Shown here one piece after another: positions 36,023-44,124 of a stretch of 64,000 nt of DNA (the first letter of the stretch is position 1; the number at the start of each line of letters is the position of its first letter). The notes under the pieces are model-generated. The model was not told where the DNA came from. It made no database searches and saw nothing but the letters and a program-made list of their open reading frames with translations. Source of the stretch: Dysgonomonadaceae bacterium zrk40 (GTDB lineage: Bacteria; Bacteroidota; Bacteroidia; Bacteroidales; Dysgonomonadaceae). Position numbers and translations under genes: made by a program. The stretch covers positions 124,001-188,000 of the forward strand of contig CP070278.1 of the NCBI GenBank assembly GCA_016916535.1. Reading direction: 5' to 3'.

Positions 36023-36736
36023 ATGAGAAAAAACAGATTGCTAGCCGTTGACGCAGCACGAGGGACGGCAATTGCCGGCGTGGTTCTTTTCCATTTCGTC
36101 TGGGATCTGGAATTCACGGGATTTGTATCGGGCGTGGCTTTCCATCCGCTGTGGCTCGCATTCGGGCGTTTGCTGGCCGGGAGCTTCATGTTCCTTGCAG
36201 GAGTGAGTCTGGTTCTGGCGCATGGCACAGAGTTGAGAGCTCGGACGTTTTTCCGCCGGTTGGCCATCATTGTTGTCGCGGCCTTGGCGATAAGCGTTGT
36301 GACATGGTTCACATTCCCCAACGCATTTGTTTACTTTGGAATCCTGCATTCGATCGCGGTCGCAAGTCTCCTCGGGGTGATGTTTCTCAGGCTCCCGGCT
36401 TTGGCCAGCCTGTTTGCCGGCCTGGCGATAATGGTGCTTCCCTGGTACCTATCGCTGTCTGCTTTCGATCCCCGCTGGCTAGCCTGGATCGGCCTTTCAG
36501 CCAACCCACCTCTCAGCAATGATTTCGTTCCGGTGTTTCCCTGGGCAGGCATTACACTTCTTGGCATGAGCTTCGCCAAGGTCGTGGACATCAATAAGAG
36601 CCAGATGGCCAGTGCTGGTGCGGAAAACGCTTTCTTCGCACGGCTCGGCTGGCTGGGCCGCCACAGCCTGCCAATCTATCTGCTTCACCAACCCGTGATG
36701 CTGGCGATCATCGTTCCTCTGTCGCGCCTATTTTAG
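36023..36736 (+). CDS. DUF1624/heparan-alpha-glucosaminide N-acetyltransferase-like membrane protein
   Basis: The product is 237 residues from the ATG at 36023, preceded by GTGAGG; a GTG start at 36008 is open. It has about seven hydrophobic helices. The start RLLAVDAARGTAIAGVVLFHFVWDLEF is typical of DUF1624/HGSNAT-like acyltransferases (cf. Asp-x-x-Arg-Gly), and SLPIYLLHQPVM is the conserved last-helix motif. It may acylate an envelope glycan. The 3' end overlaps the convergent L,D-transpeptidase gene by 4 bases. Confidence 0.8.
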   Translation: MRKNRLLAVDAARGTAIAGVVLFHFVWDLEFTGFVSGVAFHPLWLAFGRLLAGSFMFLAGVSLVLAHGTELRARTFFRRLAIIVVAALAISVVTWFTFPNAFVYFGILHSIAVASLLGVMFLRLPALASLFAGLAIMVLPWYLSLSAFDPRWLAWIGLSANPPLSNDFVPVFPWAGITLLGMSFAKVVDINKSQMASAGAENAFFARLGWLGRHSLPIYLLHQPVMLAIIVPLSRLF

Positions 36737-37779
36737 CGGGCCTTCGATCCGGCGCCGAAGGGATCGGCAAGCGCTGCTGTCGGCCGACTAACGGGTACAG
36801 AAGTCGATGAAGTGATTTCCGACAAATATTGCGGGCCCTTCTTGGCCAGTATTTTTCGGAAGATCGGATTCATTCCCCCATCCGAATAAGCAAGGCCGAC
36901 ATTCTGGCCATCGCTGAGCAGGTCTTTCATTTTCTCAAGATCCCCCACCGACCTCTCGACCACTTGCTGGATCTCCGGTTCAAAGGCCGGACATTGTCCA
37001 AGCGGATCGGCGGGCATATTGCCGTTGACGGGTTCGCCAAACCTGTAGCGTCCCTCGCAGAATTGAAAGCGGGGAGGCTGGCGCAACACTTCAAAGCGAT
37101 CATAACCTGTCTTTAGGTCCATCCAGAAGTCAAAATTGGGATTTTCGCGGTGCGCGGCAAGGTTTTCTGGCGTCATCCGAAACGGATAAGACTGGACCTG
37201 GACAGCCTGTTGCCCGCCACGCAAGGCATCCCGGACAAGGGCGTAGACTTCCGCGACATGCTCGTCGGAAATAGCAAAACAACCCGAGGAAGAACATGCT
37301 CCATGAACCATTAGGGCCGATCCGGTATAGCCCTTTGCGCGCTCCAGCCGATTCGGGTAGCCGAGATCGAAGGAAAGGTAGTATTGGGACCTCGGGTTCA
37401 GCCCGCCGGAACCGACTGTGTAGAAACCTTCAGGCGCCTGGCGGTCGCCCTCGACTTTTTTCGGACCCAAAACGCCCGACCACCGGCACATCGGATAAGT
37501 TTTCATCAGTGCATACTTGCCTGATGAATCTCGCTTCCAAACCTCCAGTTCGCTCTCCTGTTTGAAGATGCGAACCAGCACCGGATCAGCGGGCTCCATG
37601 CCCATCTCCCGCATTTGCGCCATTGTCTTTTGGGGGATCGGAATGTTGCCTCGGTCATCAAGCTCCAACGTCTTCGTCACACATCCGGACGCGATCACGC
37701 CCGCCAAAAGGACGCTGATCAAACTGGGTCGAAACCCTTTTTTGATGTGTTGCATGGAACCGATCATCTGCAGCTTCAT
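36733..37779 (-). CDS. L,D-transpeptidase (YafK/ErfK-like lipoprotein)
   Basis: The product is 348 residues. The N-terminus (LISVLLAGVIASGC) has a lipobox-like sequence, suggesting a lipoprotein. The YkuD catalytic motif is HGACSSSGCFAISD (His ~160, Cys ~168), in the YafK-type spacing. GYPNRLERAKGYTGSALMVHG precedes it, and a ~170-residue C-terminal extension of unknown role follows. Such enzymes cross-link peptidoglycan or attach or release lipoproteins. It is the first of three tandem members on the minus strand. Confidence 0.88.
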   Translation of the reverse strand: MKLQMIGSMQHIKKGFRPSLISVLLAGVIASGCVTKTLELDDRGNIPIPQKTMAQMREMGMEPADPVLVRIFKQESELEVWKRDSSGKYALMKTYPMCRWSGVLGPKKVEGDRQAPEGFYTVGSGGLNPRSQYYLSFDLGYPNRLERAKGYTGSALMVHGACSSSGCFAISDEHVAEVYALVRDALRGGQQAVQVQSYPFRMTPENLAAHRENPNFDFWMDLKTGYDRFEVLRQPPRFQFCEGRYRFGEPVNGNMPADPLGQCPAFEPEIQQVVERSVGDLEKMKDLLSDGQNVGLAYSDGGMNPIFRKILAKKGPQYLSEITSSTSVPVSRPTAALADPFGAGSKAR

Positions 37780-37800
37780 ATCCGTTTCTTGCCTTTGGCG

Positions 37801-38469
37801 TCAGATCACTATCAGCCGGGCTCCGTTGGTGACTCGGCCATAGAGATCGACAACATCCTGATTGATCATGCGCACACACCCGCTCGACACCGATTTACCT
37901 ATTGTCCAGTATTCCGGCGATCCATGGATGCGATAGAGCGTGTCCACGCCATTCTGGAAGATGTAGAGGGCTCGCGCGCCGAGAGGATTGTTTAGCCCGG
38001 GCGGCATGCCGCCATTGCTCGCGCTCCATTTTGCCAACTCAGGTTGTCGCGCGATCATTTCTTCGGGCGGGGTCCATTTCGGCCATGCCTGCTTCCATTG
38101 GATCACGCCTTCACCCGACCACTCGAAACCCTGCCGGCCAAGGCCAACGCCATAACGCATGGCTTTTCCATTTTCCTGGATCAGATGAAGGAAATATGTC
38201 TTTGTGTTGACGATCACTGTGCCAACCGGATACGGGCTGGTGAAATTCACCTGACGCCTCCAGAATTTTGATGGCACCTTGTCTATGTTGATAGCGGGGA
38301 GGGGGAACCGTTCGTCTGGCATCGGTCCATACATTACCCGGACATTGCTCAACCTTGGATCCGGCGAAGGCTTCTCATCCAGCTGTCCGGTCTTGGTTGC
38401 GGTTGTGCATCCGGACAAAGCCAGCACTGAAGAGCCCGCTGCTGCACAAATGAATTGACGGCGGTTCAT
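37801..38469 (-). CDS. L,D-transpeptidase (YkuD domain), second copy
   Basis: The product is 222 residues from the ATG at 38469; upstream ATG 38481 and TTG 38496 are also in frame. It has a twin-Arg-like lipoprotein signal (MNRRQFICAAAGSSVLALSGC). The YkuD core includes GTVIVNTKTYFLHLI, NNPLGARALYIF and YRIHGSPEYWTIGKSVSSGC, with catalytic Cys in SSGCVRM. It is exported and would form 3-3 peptidoglycan cross-links. It lies between the other two L,D-transpeptidase genes. Confidence 0.9.
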   Translation of the reverse strand: MNRRQFICAAAGSSVLALSGCTTATKTGQLDEKPSPDPRLSNVRVMYGPMPDERFPLPAINIDKVPSKFWRRQVNFTSPYPVGTVIVNTKTYFLHLIQENGKAMRYGVGLGRQGFEWSGEGVIQWKQAWPKWTPPEEMIARQPELAKWSASNGGMPPGLNNPLGARALYIFQNGVDTLYRIHGSPEYWTIGKSVSSGCVRMINQDVVDLYGRVTNGARLIVI

Positions 38470-38577
38470 AGTTTCTTTCATCGTGGACTCGTTCAAAAAA
38501 CATCGGGGAAAACGAGCCGCAAATCCGGGCCTGATCTGCGGCTCGCAAGTTCTTGAATGTGAAGAACGGTTTTGATG

Positions 38578-39138
38578 CTACAGCACCACAACCCGGGCGC
38601 CGACCGGCACCCGCTCAAAGAGATCTTCGACATGTTCGTTGATCATGCGGATGCAGCCATTCGAAACTGAACGCCCGATCGACGATGGCTCTGTCGTGCC
38701 GTGGATCCGGTAAAGCGTATCGCGCCCATCCCGATATAAGTAAAGGGCTCGCGAGCCCAGCGGGTTCTTCGGGCCACCGGGCACACCCTTGGCGAAACGT
38801 CCGTACTTCTTCGGATTGCGTCTGATCATGTTTGCTGTAGGAGTCCACGATGGCCACTTGGCTTTTCGTCCCACCTCCGCTTGTCCGCGGAAAGCCAGGC
38901 CGGACCGCCCAACGCCCACCCCGTAACGGCGCGCCATGTCTGTCTCGAGTTGCAAATATAGGAAGTGGTTTTTCGGGTCGATAATTATCGTACCGGGCTC
39001 GTAACCGCTAAAGCTGGTACTTTGTGGCTCGAATTTCTCGTCCAGTTTGAACTTGTCGTCATGGGCGTAGGCGGGAAGCCCACAGGAGGTGGCAAGGCCA
39101 GCGCCAATGCCAAACAGCAGTCCTCTTCTCGAAATCAT
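38578..39138 (-). CDS. L,D-transpeptidase (YkuD domain), third copy
   Basis: The product is 186 residues with a twin-Arg-type signal (MISRRGLLFGIGAGLATSCGLPAYA). The YkuD motifs are GTIIIDPKNHFLYL, KNPLGSRALYLY, HGTTEPSSIG and SNGCIRMIN (catalytic Cys). The fold is compact, with no extra domain. It is close in sequence to the 37801 gene, so a local duplication is likely. Confidence 0.9.
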   Translation of the reverse strand: MISRRGLLFGIGAGLATSCGLPAYAHDDKFKLDEKFEPQSTSFSGYEPGTIIIDPKNHFLYLQLETDMARRYGVGVGRSGLAFRGQAEVGRKAKWPSWTPTANMIRRNPKKYGRFAKGVPGGPKNPLGSRALYLYRDGRDTLYRIHGTTEPSSIGRSVSNGCIRMINEHVEDLFERVPVGARVVVL

Positions 39139-39194
39139 GTTTCACACTCACGTCGTTGAATTTTCCGATTAGCGCAGAATGCGCATTTGGACAT

Positions 39195-39539
39195 TCAAGC
39201 GTGAGCGTCTGGCGGTCGCGGGACCACGTATCCTATGTCGAAGAGAAGCAAGGCTTTGAAGCTGGCGTCATACTCCTGCGCCTCATGCATGATTGGCGAA
39301 ACATTTGAGACCGCAAATATCGCAAAGTGCATCTGACAGTGCGCGGAAACTTTGTTTCCGCTTTTCTCACCCAGTGGGATCTCGCCTGAACCAAGCGCAC
39401 CTTCACTGTCGGTTGAATTGCACCCGACCGTGTCACCGGCGATTTGGCAGATAGGCAACACATCCACAGCATTGGCCGGGTGCGCCAGCGCTGGAAGCGC
39501 CAACAACAATGCTGCAACAAAGGTCAACACGCGAGTCAT
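39195..39539 (-). CDS. Small exported protein, unknown function
   Basis: The product is 114 residues with a clear Sec signal peptide (MTRVLTFVAALLLALPALAHPANA). The mature part has three cysteines (PICQIAGDTVGCN and SAHCQMHF) and no recognised domain. It is monocistronic in appearance, between the L,D-transpeptidases and a divergent doubtful gene. Confidence 0.55.
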   Translation of the reverse strand: MTRVLTFVAALLLALPALAHPANAVDVLPICQIAGDTVGCNSTDSEGALGSGEIPLGEKSGNKVSAHCQMHFAIFAVSNVSPIMHEAQEYDASFKALLLFDIGYVVPRPPDAHA

Positions 39540-39596
39540 CAGGCCTTTGTCACTTCATTGGCGCGGTTTGTCTATATGACCGCTGATTAATTTTTT

Positions 39597-39887
39597 GTGA
39601 TGAATACGGGCATTCTACACTCTCCCCGTGTTACGGACGTTGCTATGCGGCATCATCTTTTTTTGGTTGATGTCGATCCTACGTCGATGTTTGATTCAAA
39701 ACTGTCCGGTGCCGGGAGCAGGGTTATCTCAGCGGACGGTACAGTGACCGCGGAACCCGTCTTGCACTCCGGTGGCTCGGCGAAACTCAAGGGTTCCGGG
39801 ATTCGATATGTGGTCACTGCAGCACCTGCGCCGGCAGTCGGGCATGTTCCTTTTACCAACACGGTGGAACAAATCATGTCCCGCTAA
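39597..39887 (+). CDS. Hypothetical protein, doubtful
   Basis: A 96-codon frame starts at GTG 39597 or ATG 39600, after a T-rich stretch without a clear ribosome-binding site. The product (MRHHLFLVDVDPTS, then VISADGTVTAEPVLHSGG) has no domain I recognise. It could be a remnant or a spurious frame upstream of the ZIP transporter gene. Confidence 0.3.
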   Translation: MMNTGILHSPRVTDVAMRHHLFLVDVDPTSMFDSKLSGAGSRVISADGTVTAEPVLHSGGSAKLKGSGIRYVVTAAPAPAVGHVPFTNTVEQIMSR

Positions 39888-39978
39888 GTTTGCCTCCCAA
39901 GGACGCTTCAGTGTGTGATGCGCGCGAAGCGGGTGTGTGGGACGGAGCAAATGCGAACGGCAGCATTGTGAAGGAGCG

Positions 39979-40794
39979 GTGGTGAATAACCTGTGGCTGG
40001 TCATTGGCCTCGCGCTTCTGCCTGGGCTCGGAAATTTCGCCGGCGCAATGGTTGCCGAATTCGTCCGGACATCGCCACGACTTCTTAACTTGGCGCTGCA
40101 TGCGGCGTCGGGCATCGTCATCGGCGTGGTGGCCATCGAGCTGATGCCCGAGGCACTTGAAAATCTCGCCGGCTGGTGGATTGCCCTGGCGTTTGCAGCA
40201 GGGGGAGCGGCCTATATCAGCGCCGGGACGCTGATCGGGAAGATGAAGCCGTCGGAGAAGAGCGGCGGCAGCACCGGTATGTGGATGATTTATGTTGCCG
40301 TAGCTGTCGACCTCTCCGGTGATGGCTTGATGATAGGCTCCGGCACTGCGGTTGGTGCCTCGCTCGCCGTTGTGTTGGCAGCGGGGCAGGTACTGGCCGA
40401 CTTTCCGGAGGGATACTCGGTCGTGGCAAACCTCAAAGAAAACGGCGTGTCGCGCAAGCGGCGGATCGCGGTCTCGTTGTCATTCCCTCTCTATTGCCTC
40501 GGAACGGCTGTACTTGCATGGTTGCTGCTGCGAAGCGCGCCGGATGCAGCGAAATACGCCGCGCTGAGCTTCGTCGCCGGGCTCCTGTCGGTCGCAGCAG
40601 TCGAGGACATGCTCGAGGAAGCACACGAGGCCGCGACCGACAACCGCCTCTCGGCACTGGCCTTCGTCGGCGGCTTCGTTCTCTTTACCCTGGTTTCCGC
40701 CGGTCTGGAGACAGTCATGGCCCGCGGTGGCGGATCGACCGGCCAGAGCAGTTCAGGGATCGAGCAAAGCAGGACATATGCAAATGCCTCATGA
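39979..40794 (+). CDS. ZIP-family metal transporter
   Basis: The product is 271 residues from GTG 39979 (or 39982), just after AAGGAG. It has about eight helices. HAASGIVIGVVAIELMPEAL (helix 2) and the helix IV/V motifs VAVAVDLSGDGLMIGSG and GQVLADFPEGYSVVANLKENG place it in the ZIP/ZupT group. The canonical His of helix IV (HNxxxG) is replaced by Asp (DLSGDG), seen in a subset of bacterial ZIPs. Import or facilitated passage of Zn or another divalent metal is inferred. It overlaps the CDF gene by 17 bases. Confidence 0.82.
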   Translation: MVNNLWLVIGLALLPGLGNFAGAMVAEFVRTSPRLLNLALHAASGIVIGVVAIELMPEALENLAGWWIALAFAAGGAAYISAGTLIGKMKPSEKSGGSTGMWMIYVAVAVDLSGDGLMIGSGTAVGASLAVVLAAGQVLADFPEGYSVVANLKENGVSRKRRIAVSLSFPLYCLGTAVLAWLLLRSAPDAAKYAALSFVAGLLSVAAVEDMLEEAHEAATDNRLSALAFVGGFVLFTLVSAGLETVMARGGGSTGQSSSGIEQSRTYANAS

Positions 40795-41749
40795 CCATAG
40801 CCATGGCCATATCGACCCGCAATCGGGCGACCGGCGGGTCTCCATCGCGATCTGGGCCAACGGCGTCCTGACCGCCGCACAGATTGTCGGCGGAATTCTG
40901 TCCGGCAGTCTTGCCCTGATCGCAGACGCACTGCACAACTTCTCCGACATGGCGTCGCTGCTCATTGCCTTTGCCGCACGCAAGATTTCTCGACGGCCCC
41001 CGGACGAGCGCATGACGTTTGGCTATGGCCGCATCGAGATCGTCGCGGCGCTGATCAACTACACCACGCTTGTTCTTGTCGGCTTCTACCTGATCTATGA
41101 GGGAGGAATGCGGATGATCGACCCACCCCAGGTCCAGGGCTGGACTGTCGTCATACTGGGCGCTGTCGCACTCGCGGTCGACACGCTGACAGCGATGCTC
41201 ACCTATTCGATGCAGAAAGGCAGCGTGAACATTCGCGCGCTTTTCCTGCACAATCTCTCGGATGCGCTGGCTTCCGTCGCGGTCATCATCGGCGGCGCCC
41301 TCATCATCCTCTATGACATGCGCTGGGTCGACCCAGCGATCACCATCGGCATCGCACTTTATATCCTCTATCTTGCCATAACAGAGATCGGCACTCCGAT
41401 CCGGACGCTGATGCTCGGCAGCCCGCCGGAGATCGACGGCGGCGATGTCGTCAGAACCCTGCGCGGCGTCGAGGGCGTCGGAGATGTCCACCATGTGCAT
41501 CTCTGGCAGATGCAGGAGCATGAGGCGGCACTCGACTGCCATGTCGTCGTGACTGCCGACGATTGGTCGCGGCTCGAGGCCATCAAGAACGAGATCAGGG
41601 ACAGGCTGAACGATCGGTTCGGCATCGCGCATTCCACCCTTGAATTCGAGCATGAGAACCGAGCGCACGAAAATGCTGACCTCTATGGTCACGGCAATCC
41701 CGAGGAACAGGAGGAAGACCATGTTCACCGAGACGCGGACAAATCGTGA
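40778..41749 (+). CDS. Cation diffusion facilitator (CDF) metal exporter
   Basis: The product is 323 residues from the ATG at 40778, after AGGA. A His-rich N-terminus (PHDHSHGH) and six helices are seen. The zinc site motifs are HNFSD (helix II, ~50) and HNLSDA (helix V, ~158). The C-terminal cytoplasmic domain has HHVHLWQMQEHEAALDCHVVV. It is of the ZitB/CzcD type and exports Zn, Cd or Co by H+ antiport. It is co-transcribed with the ZIP protein upstream and the STAS protein downstream. Confidence 0.92.
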   Translation: MQMPHDHSHGHIDPQSGDRRVSIAIWANGVLTAAQIVGGILSGSLALIADALHNFSDMASLLIAFAARKISRRPPDERMTFGYGRIEIVAALINYTTLVLVGFYLIYEGGMRMIDPPQVQGWTVVILGAVALAVDTLTAMLTYSMQKGSVNIRALFLHNLSDALASVAVIIGGALIILYDMRWVDPAITIGIALYILYLAITEIGTPIRTLMLGSPPEIDGGDVVRTLRGVEGVGDVHHVHLWQMQEHEAALDCHVVVTADDWSRLEAIKNEIRDRLNDRFGIAHSTLEFEHENRAHENADLYGHGNPEEQEEDHVHRDADKS

Positions 41750-42083
41750 CGACGTCATCGCAATCGCCTGCGAAGGCGAGCTCAGCGAAAGCGATCTTGA
41801 GCGGATGCACGCGTTGCTGCACGAACGGCTCACATCTGTAGAGAAGCCCGGCCTCGTCGTCGATCTGACGAATTTCCAAGGGTACACGGGCCTCGCTGCA
41901 ATGCGAGAAGACTTCAAGATGGACACCGCCCATCGAAACGATTTCTCCCGCATCGCCGTTGTCGGCGAGGCGGCGTGGCAGCACTGGGGAACCACCCTCG
42001 CGAAGGCCTTGACCCGTGCCGAGATGCGCTGGTTCGACGCAAGCGCACTGGACGTGGCCGCGGAATGGGCGGGCGGGGTGTGA
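41721..42083 (+). CDS. SpoIIAA-like STAS-domain protein (DUF3478)
   Basis: The product is 120 residues from the ATG at 41721, after a strong GGAGG site. The sequence LLHERLTSVEKPGLVVDLTNFQGYTGLAAMREDFK then WFDASALDVAAEWA is typical of the SpoIIAA-like lipid-binding/CRAL-TRIO-like family. The function is unknown; these often sit beside metal transporters or oxidases. It overlaps the CDF 3' end by 29 bases, and its TGA overlaps the GTG of ctaG. Confidence 0.8.
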   Translation: MFTETRTNRDDVIAIACEGELSESDLERMHALLHERLTSVEKPGLVVDLTNFQGYTGLAAMREDFKMDTAHRNDFSRIAVVGEAAWQHWGTTLAKALTRAEMRWFDASALDVAAEWAGGV

Positions 42084-43132
42084 CGCGACCGCCACCCTCC
42101 TGCCGTGCCCACGGCTTCCGTGGCCGCGCAGGCCGGCTTCCAACCCCTCTCCTGTCCGGGGCAGTCGCAGCCTTTCGGCTCTCCTCGCGCGGGCATGTGC
42201 CGGGAGCGTGGCTCACTGTCGGCTTCTGCGTTGCGGCCATGGTCGCCTCCAGCGCTCGCGCCCATACCGAGGGCGCGCCGATATCGCCACACGACTTCTG
42301 GACCGCATGGTCGCTGCAACTCACTGTCGTGGCGCCGATCGCGGTGGCGCTGCTGCTTTACGGGCGCGGCCTGCACCTCGCCTGGAGCCGCGCCGGCATC
42401 GGCAGAGGTACAGCCGTTTGGCAGGCTGGGCTGTTTGCGCTCGGGCTGACCGCACTCTGGGCAGGCCTCGTCTGGCCGCTCGACGCCATCGGCGAGAGCC
42501 TCTTTTCCGCCCACATGGCGCAGCACATCGTGCTGATGGGTGTGGCCGCCCCGCTCCTCGTGCTGGGTCTTCCGATGCCGACGATGATCCGGTCCCTGCC
42601 GAGAGAATGGCAACGCGGGCTGGCGCTGGCGGTCCGCTGGCAGCCGTGGCGCAGGTGCTGGAAATTCCTCATCCGCATTGATGTCGCAACCATTCTGCAA
42701 CTGCTCGTATTCACCTTGTGGCACATTCCGGCGGCGATCGCGCTGTCGCTCGAAAATGATTTCGTGCACTGGCTGATGCACGGCTCGATGCTCGCCGCAG
42801 GACTTCTGTTCTGGACGGCCATTCTGCGCATGCGAAGCGACGAGTTCGGATCGGCGATCCTGGCTCTGTTTGTGAACTTCAAGTTCTCGCTTGTCCTGGG
42901 TGCGCTGCTTGCCTTCTCCTCACGTGCCTTTTACGAAAGCTACCTGGATCGCGGCCTCCCCTGGGGCGTCACTCTTTTGGAAGATCAGCAATTCGCGGGC
43001 GTCCTGATGATGGTTGTCCAGTCAATGATGTATCTGCTGGCCCTGGTCATCCGGGTAGCTCTTCTGCTCCGCTCGCCCGACAGCCGCGTTGCAACCAGGT
43101 TGACGCCGCAGACCGAAGGCCTCTCCCGATGA
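42080..43132 (+). CDS. CtaG-family (caa3-type) cytochrome c oxidase assembly factor
   Basis: The product is 350 residues from GTG 42080, which overlaps the preceding stop as GTGA; other starts exist. It has about seven to eight helices. The family motifs are SAHMAQHIVLMGVAAPLLVLG, LLVFTLWHIPAAIALSLEND and HWLMHGSMLAAGLLFWTAI, with the conserved His and Trp residues of the DUF1404/CtaG_2 group. It assists oxidase assembly, probably CuB/CuA metallation. It heads the oxidase part of the operon and overlaps coxB by 4 bases. Confidence 0.85.
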   Translation: MTRPPPSCRAHGFRGRAGRLPTPLLSGAVAAFRLSSRGHVPGAWLTVGFCVAAMVASSARAHTEGAPISPHDFWTAWSLQLTVVAPIAVALLLYGRGLHLAWSRAGIGRGTAVWQAGLFALGLTALWAGLVWPLDAIGESLFSAHMAQHIVLMGVAAPLLVLGLPMPTMIRSLPREWQRGLALAVRWQPWRRCWKFLIRIDVATILQLLVFTLWHIPAAIALSLENDFVHWLMHGSMLAAGLLFWTAILRMRSDEFGSAILALFVNFKFSLVLGALLAFSSRAFYESYLDRGLPWGVTLLEDQQFAGVLMMVVQSMMYLLALVIRVALLLRSPDSRVATRLTPQTEGLSR

Positions 43133-44124
43133 CGAGACCCGGATTCCTCGCGGCGGCGCTGATGATCGCCCCCCTCGCCGGCTGCCAGGGCGCGCAATCC
43201 GCCTTCGATCCGGCGGGTGTCGAGGCGGAGCGCGTGCTCAACCTGTTCTGGATCATGCTGGCCGGCGGCACCGCCATCTGGATCGTCGTGATCGGCGTCA
43301 GCTACTATGCCGCCAGGGGCAAGTCCGGGCCCTATTCGGACAAATCCGGCATTCGGCTGATCGTCTGGGGCGGCTGCGTCTTTCCGGCCGTGGTCCTGGC
43401 GGGGCTGCTCTGGTGGGGTCTGACGATGATGCCGGAACTGCGGCGCGCAGCTGACGGACCCACCATCGCCGTCTCCGCAGAACGGTTCTGGTGGCGGGTG
43501 GCCTATGCCGTCGAGGGCGAGCCCGGCGTTATCCGCAAGCTGCCGCGTGGCGGCGTCCCGAGCGCGAACGAGATCTGGATTCCGCTCGGCAAGCGCACCG
43601 AGATCCTGTTGAGCAGCCCTGATGTCATCCATTCCTTCTGGGTGCCGCCCCTCGCGGGGAAGATGGACGCCATACCCGGCCGGGTGAACCGTCTGGTGCT
43701 GGAGCCCACCAGTCCCGGCGTCTTCAATGGCGCCTGCGCCGAGTACTGCGGTACGGCTCACACCTATATGGGATTCCGCGTCGTCGTTGTGCCCGAGGCA
43801 GAGTTCGAAGCCTACGTCACGTCGCAGGCGCTCCCCGCCGCAGTGGTTGACGGTCCCGGTGCCGGATTGTTCCTGCAGAACGGCTGCGCCGCCTGCCACA
43901 CCGTGCGCGGCACCGCCGCGGACGGTGCCGTCGGACCCGACCTGACCCATGTAGCGAGCCGGCGCACAATTGCCGCGGGCCTGCTTCCAACAACCGTGGA
44001 AAATCTGGTGGCGTTCATCCGCTCGACCGAGCACATCAAGCCGGGCGTGGAGATGCCGGCCTTCGGTATGCTCCCCGAGGAGGAGATCACCGCAATCGCG
44101 CAGTGGCTGGGGACGCTCGAATGA
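43129..44124 (+). CDS. coxB: Cytochrome c oxidase subunit II with fused cytochrome c domain
   Basis: This 331-residue protein has a lipoprotein-type signal (AAALMIAPLAGC). Two transmembrane helices follow, then the cupredoxin domain with the CuA ligands: His in PDVIHSFWVPP (~166) and GACAEYCGTAHTYM (Cys, Glu, Cys, His, Met; ~204-217). A C-terminal cytochrome c domain (CAACHTVRGT, ~249) and a distal Met (GVEMPAFG) make it a caa3-type subunit II. It oxidises cytochrome c on the periplasmic side. It overlaps both neighbours by 4 bases. Confidence 0.95.
   Translation: MTRPGFLAAALMIAPLAGCQGAQSAFDPAGVEAERVLNLFWIMLAGGTAIWIVVIGVSYYAARGKSGPYSDKSGIRLIVWGGCVFPAVVLAGLLWWGLTMMPELRRAADGPTIAVSAERFWWRVAYAVEGEPGVIRKLPRGGVPSANEIWIPLGKRTEILLSSPDVIHSFWVPPLAGKMDAIPGRVNRLVLEPTSPGVFNGACAEYCGTAHTYMGFRVVVVPEAEFEAYVTSQALPAAVVDGPGAGLFLQNGCAACHTVRGTAADGAVGPDLTHVASRRTIAAGLLPTTVENLVAFIRSTEHIKPGVEMPAFGMLPEEEITAIAQWLGTLE

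Noticed and set aside
40715-42781. A 688-codon minus-strand frame
   Set aside because: Antisense of ZIP/CDF/STAS/CtaG genes; no motif.
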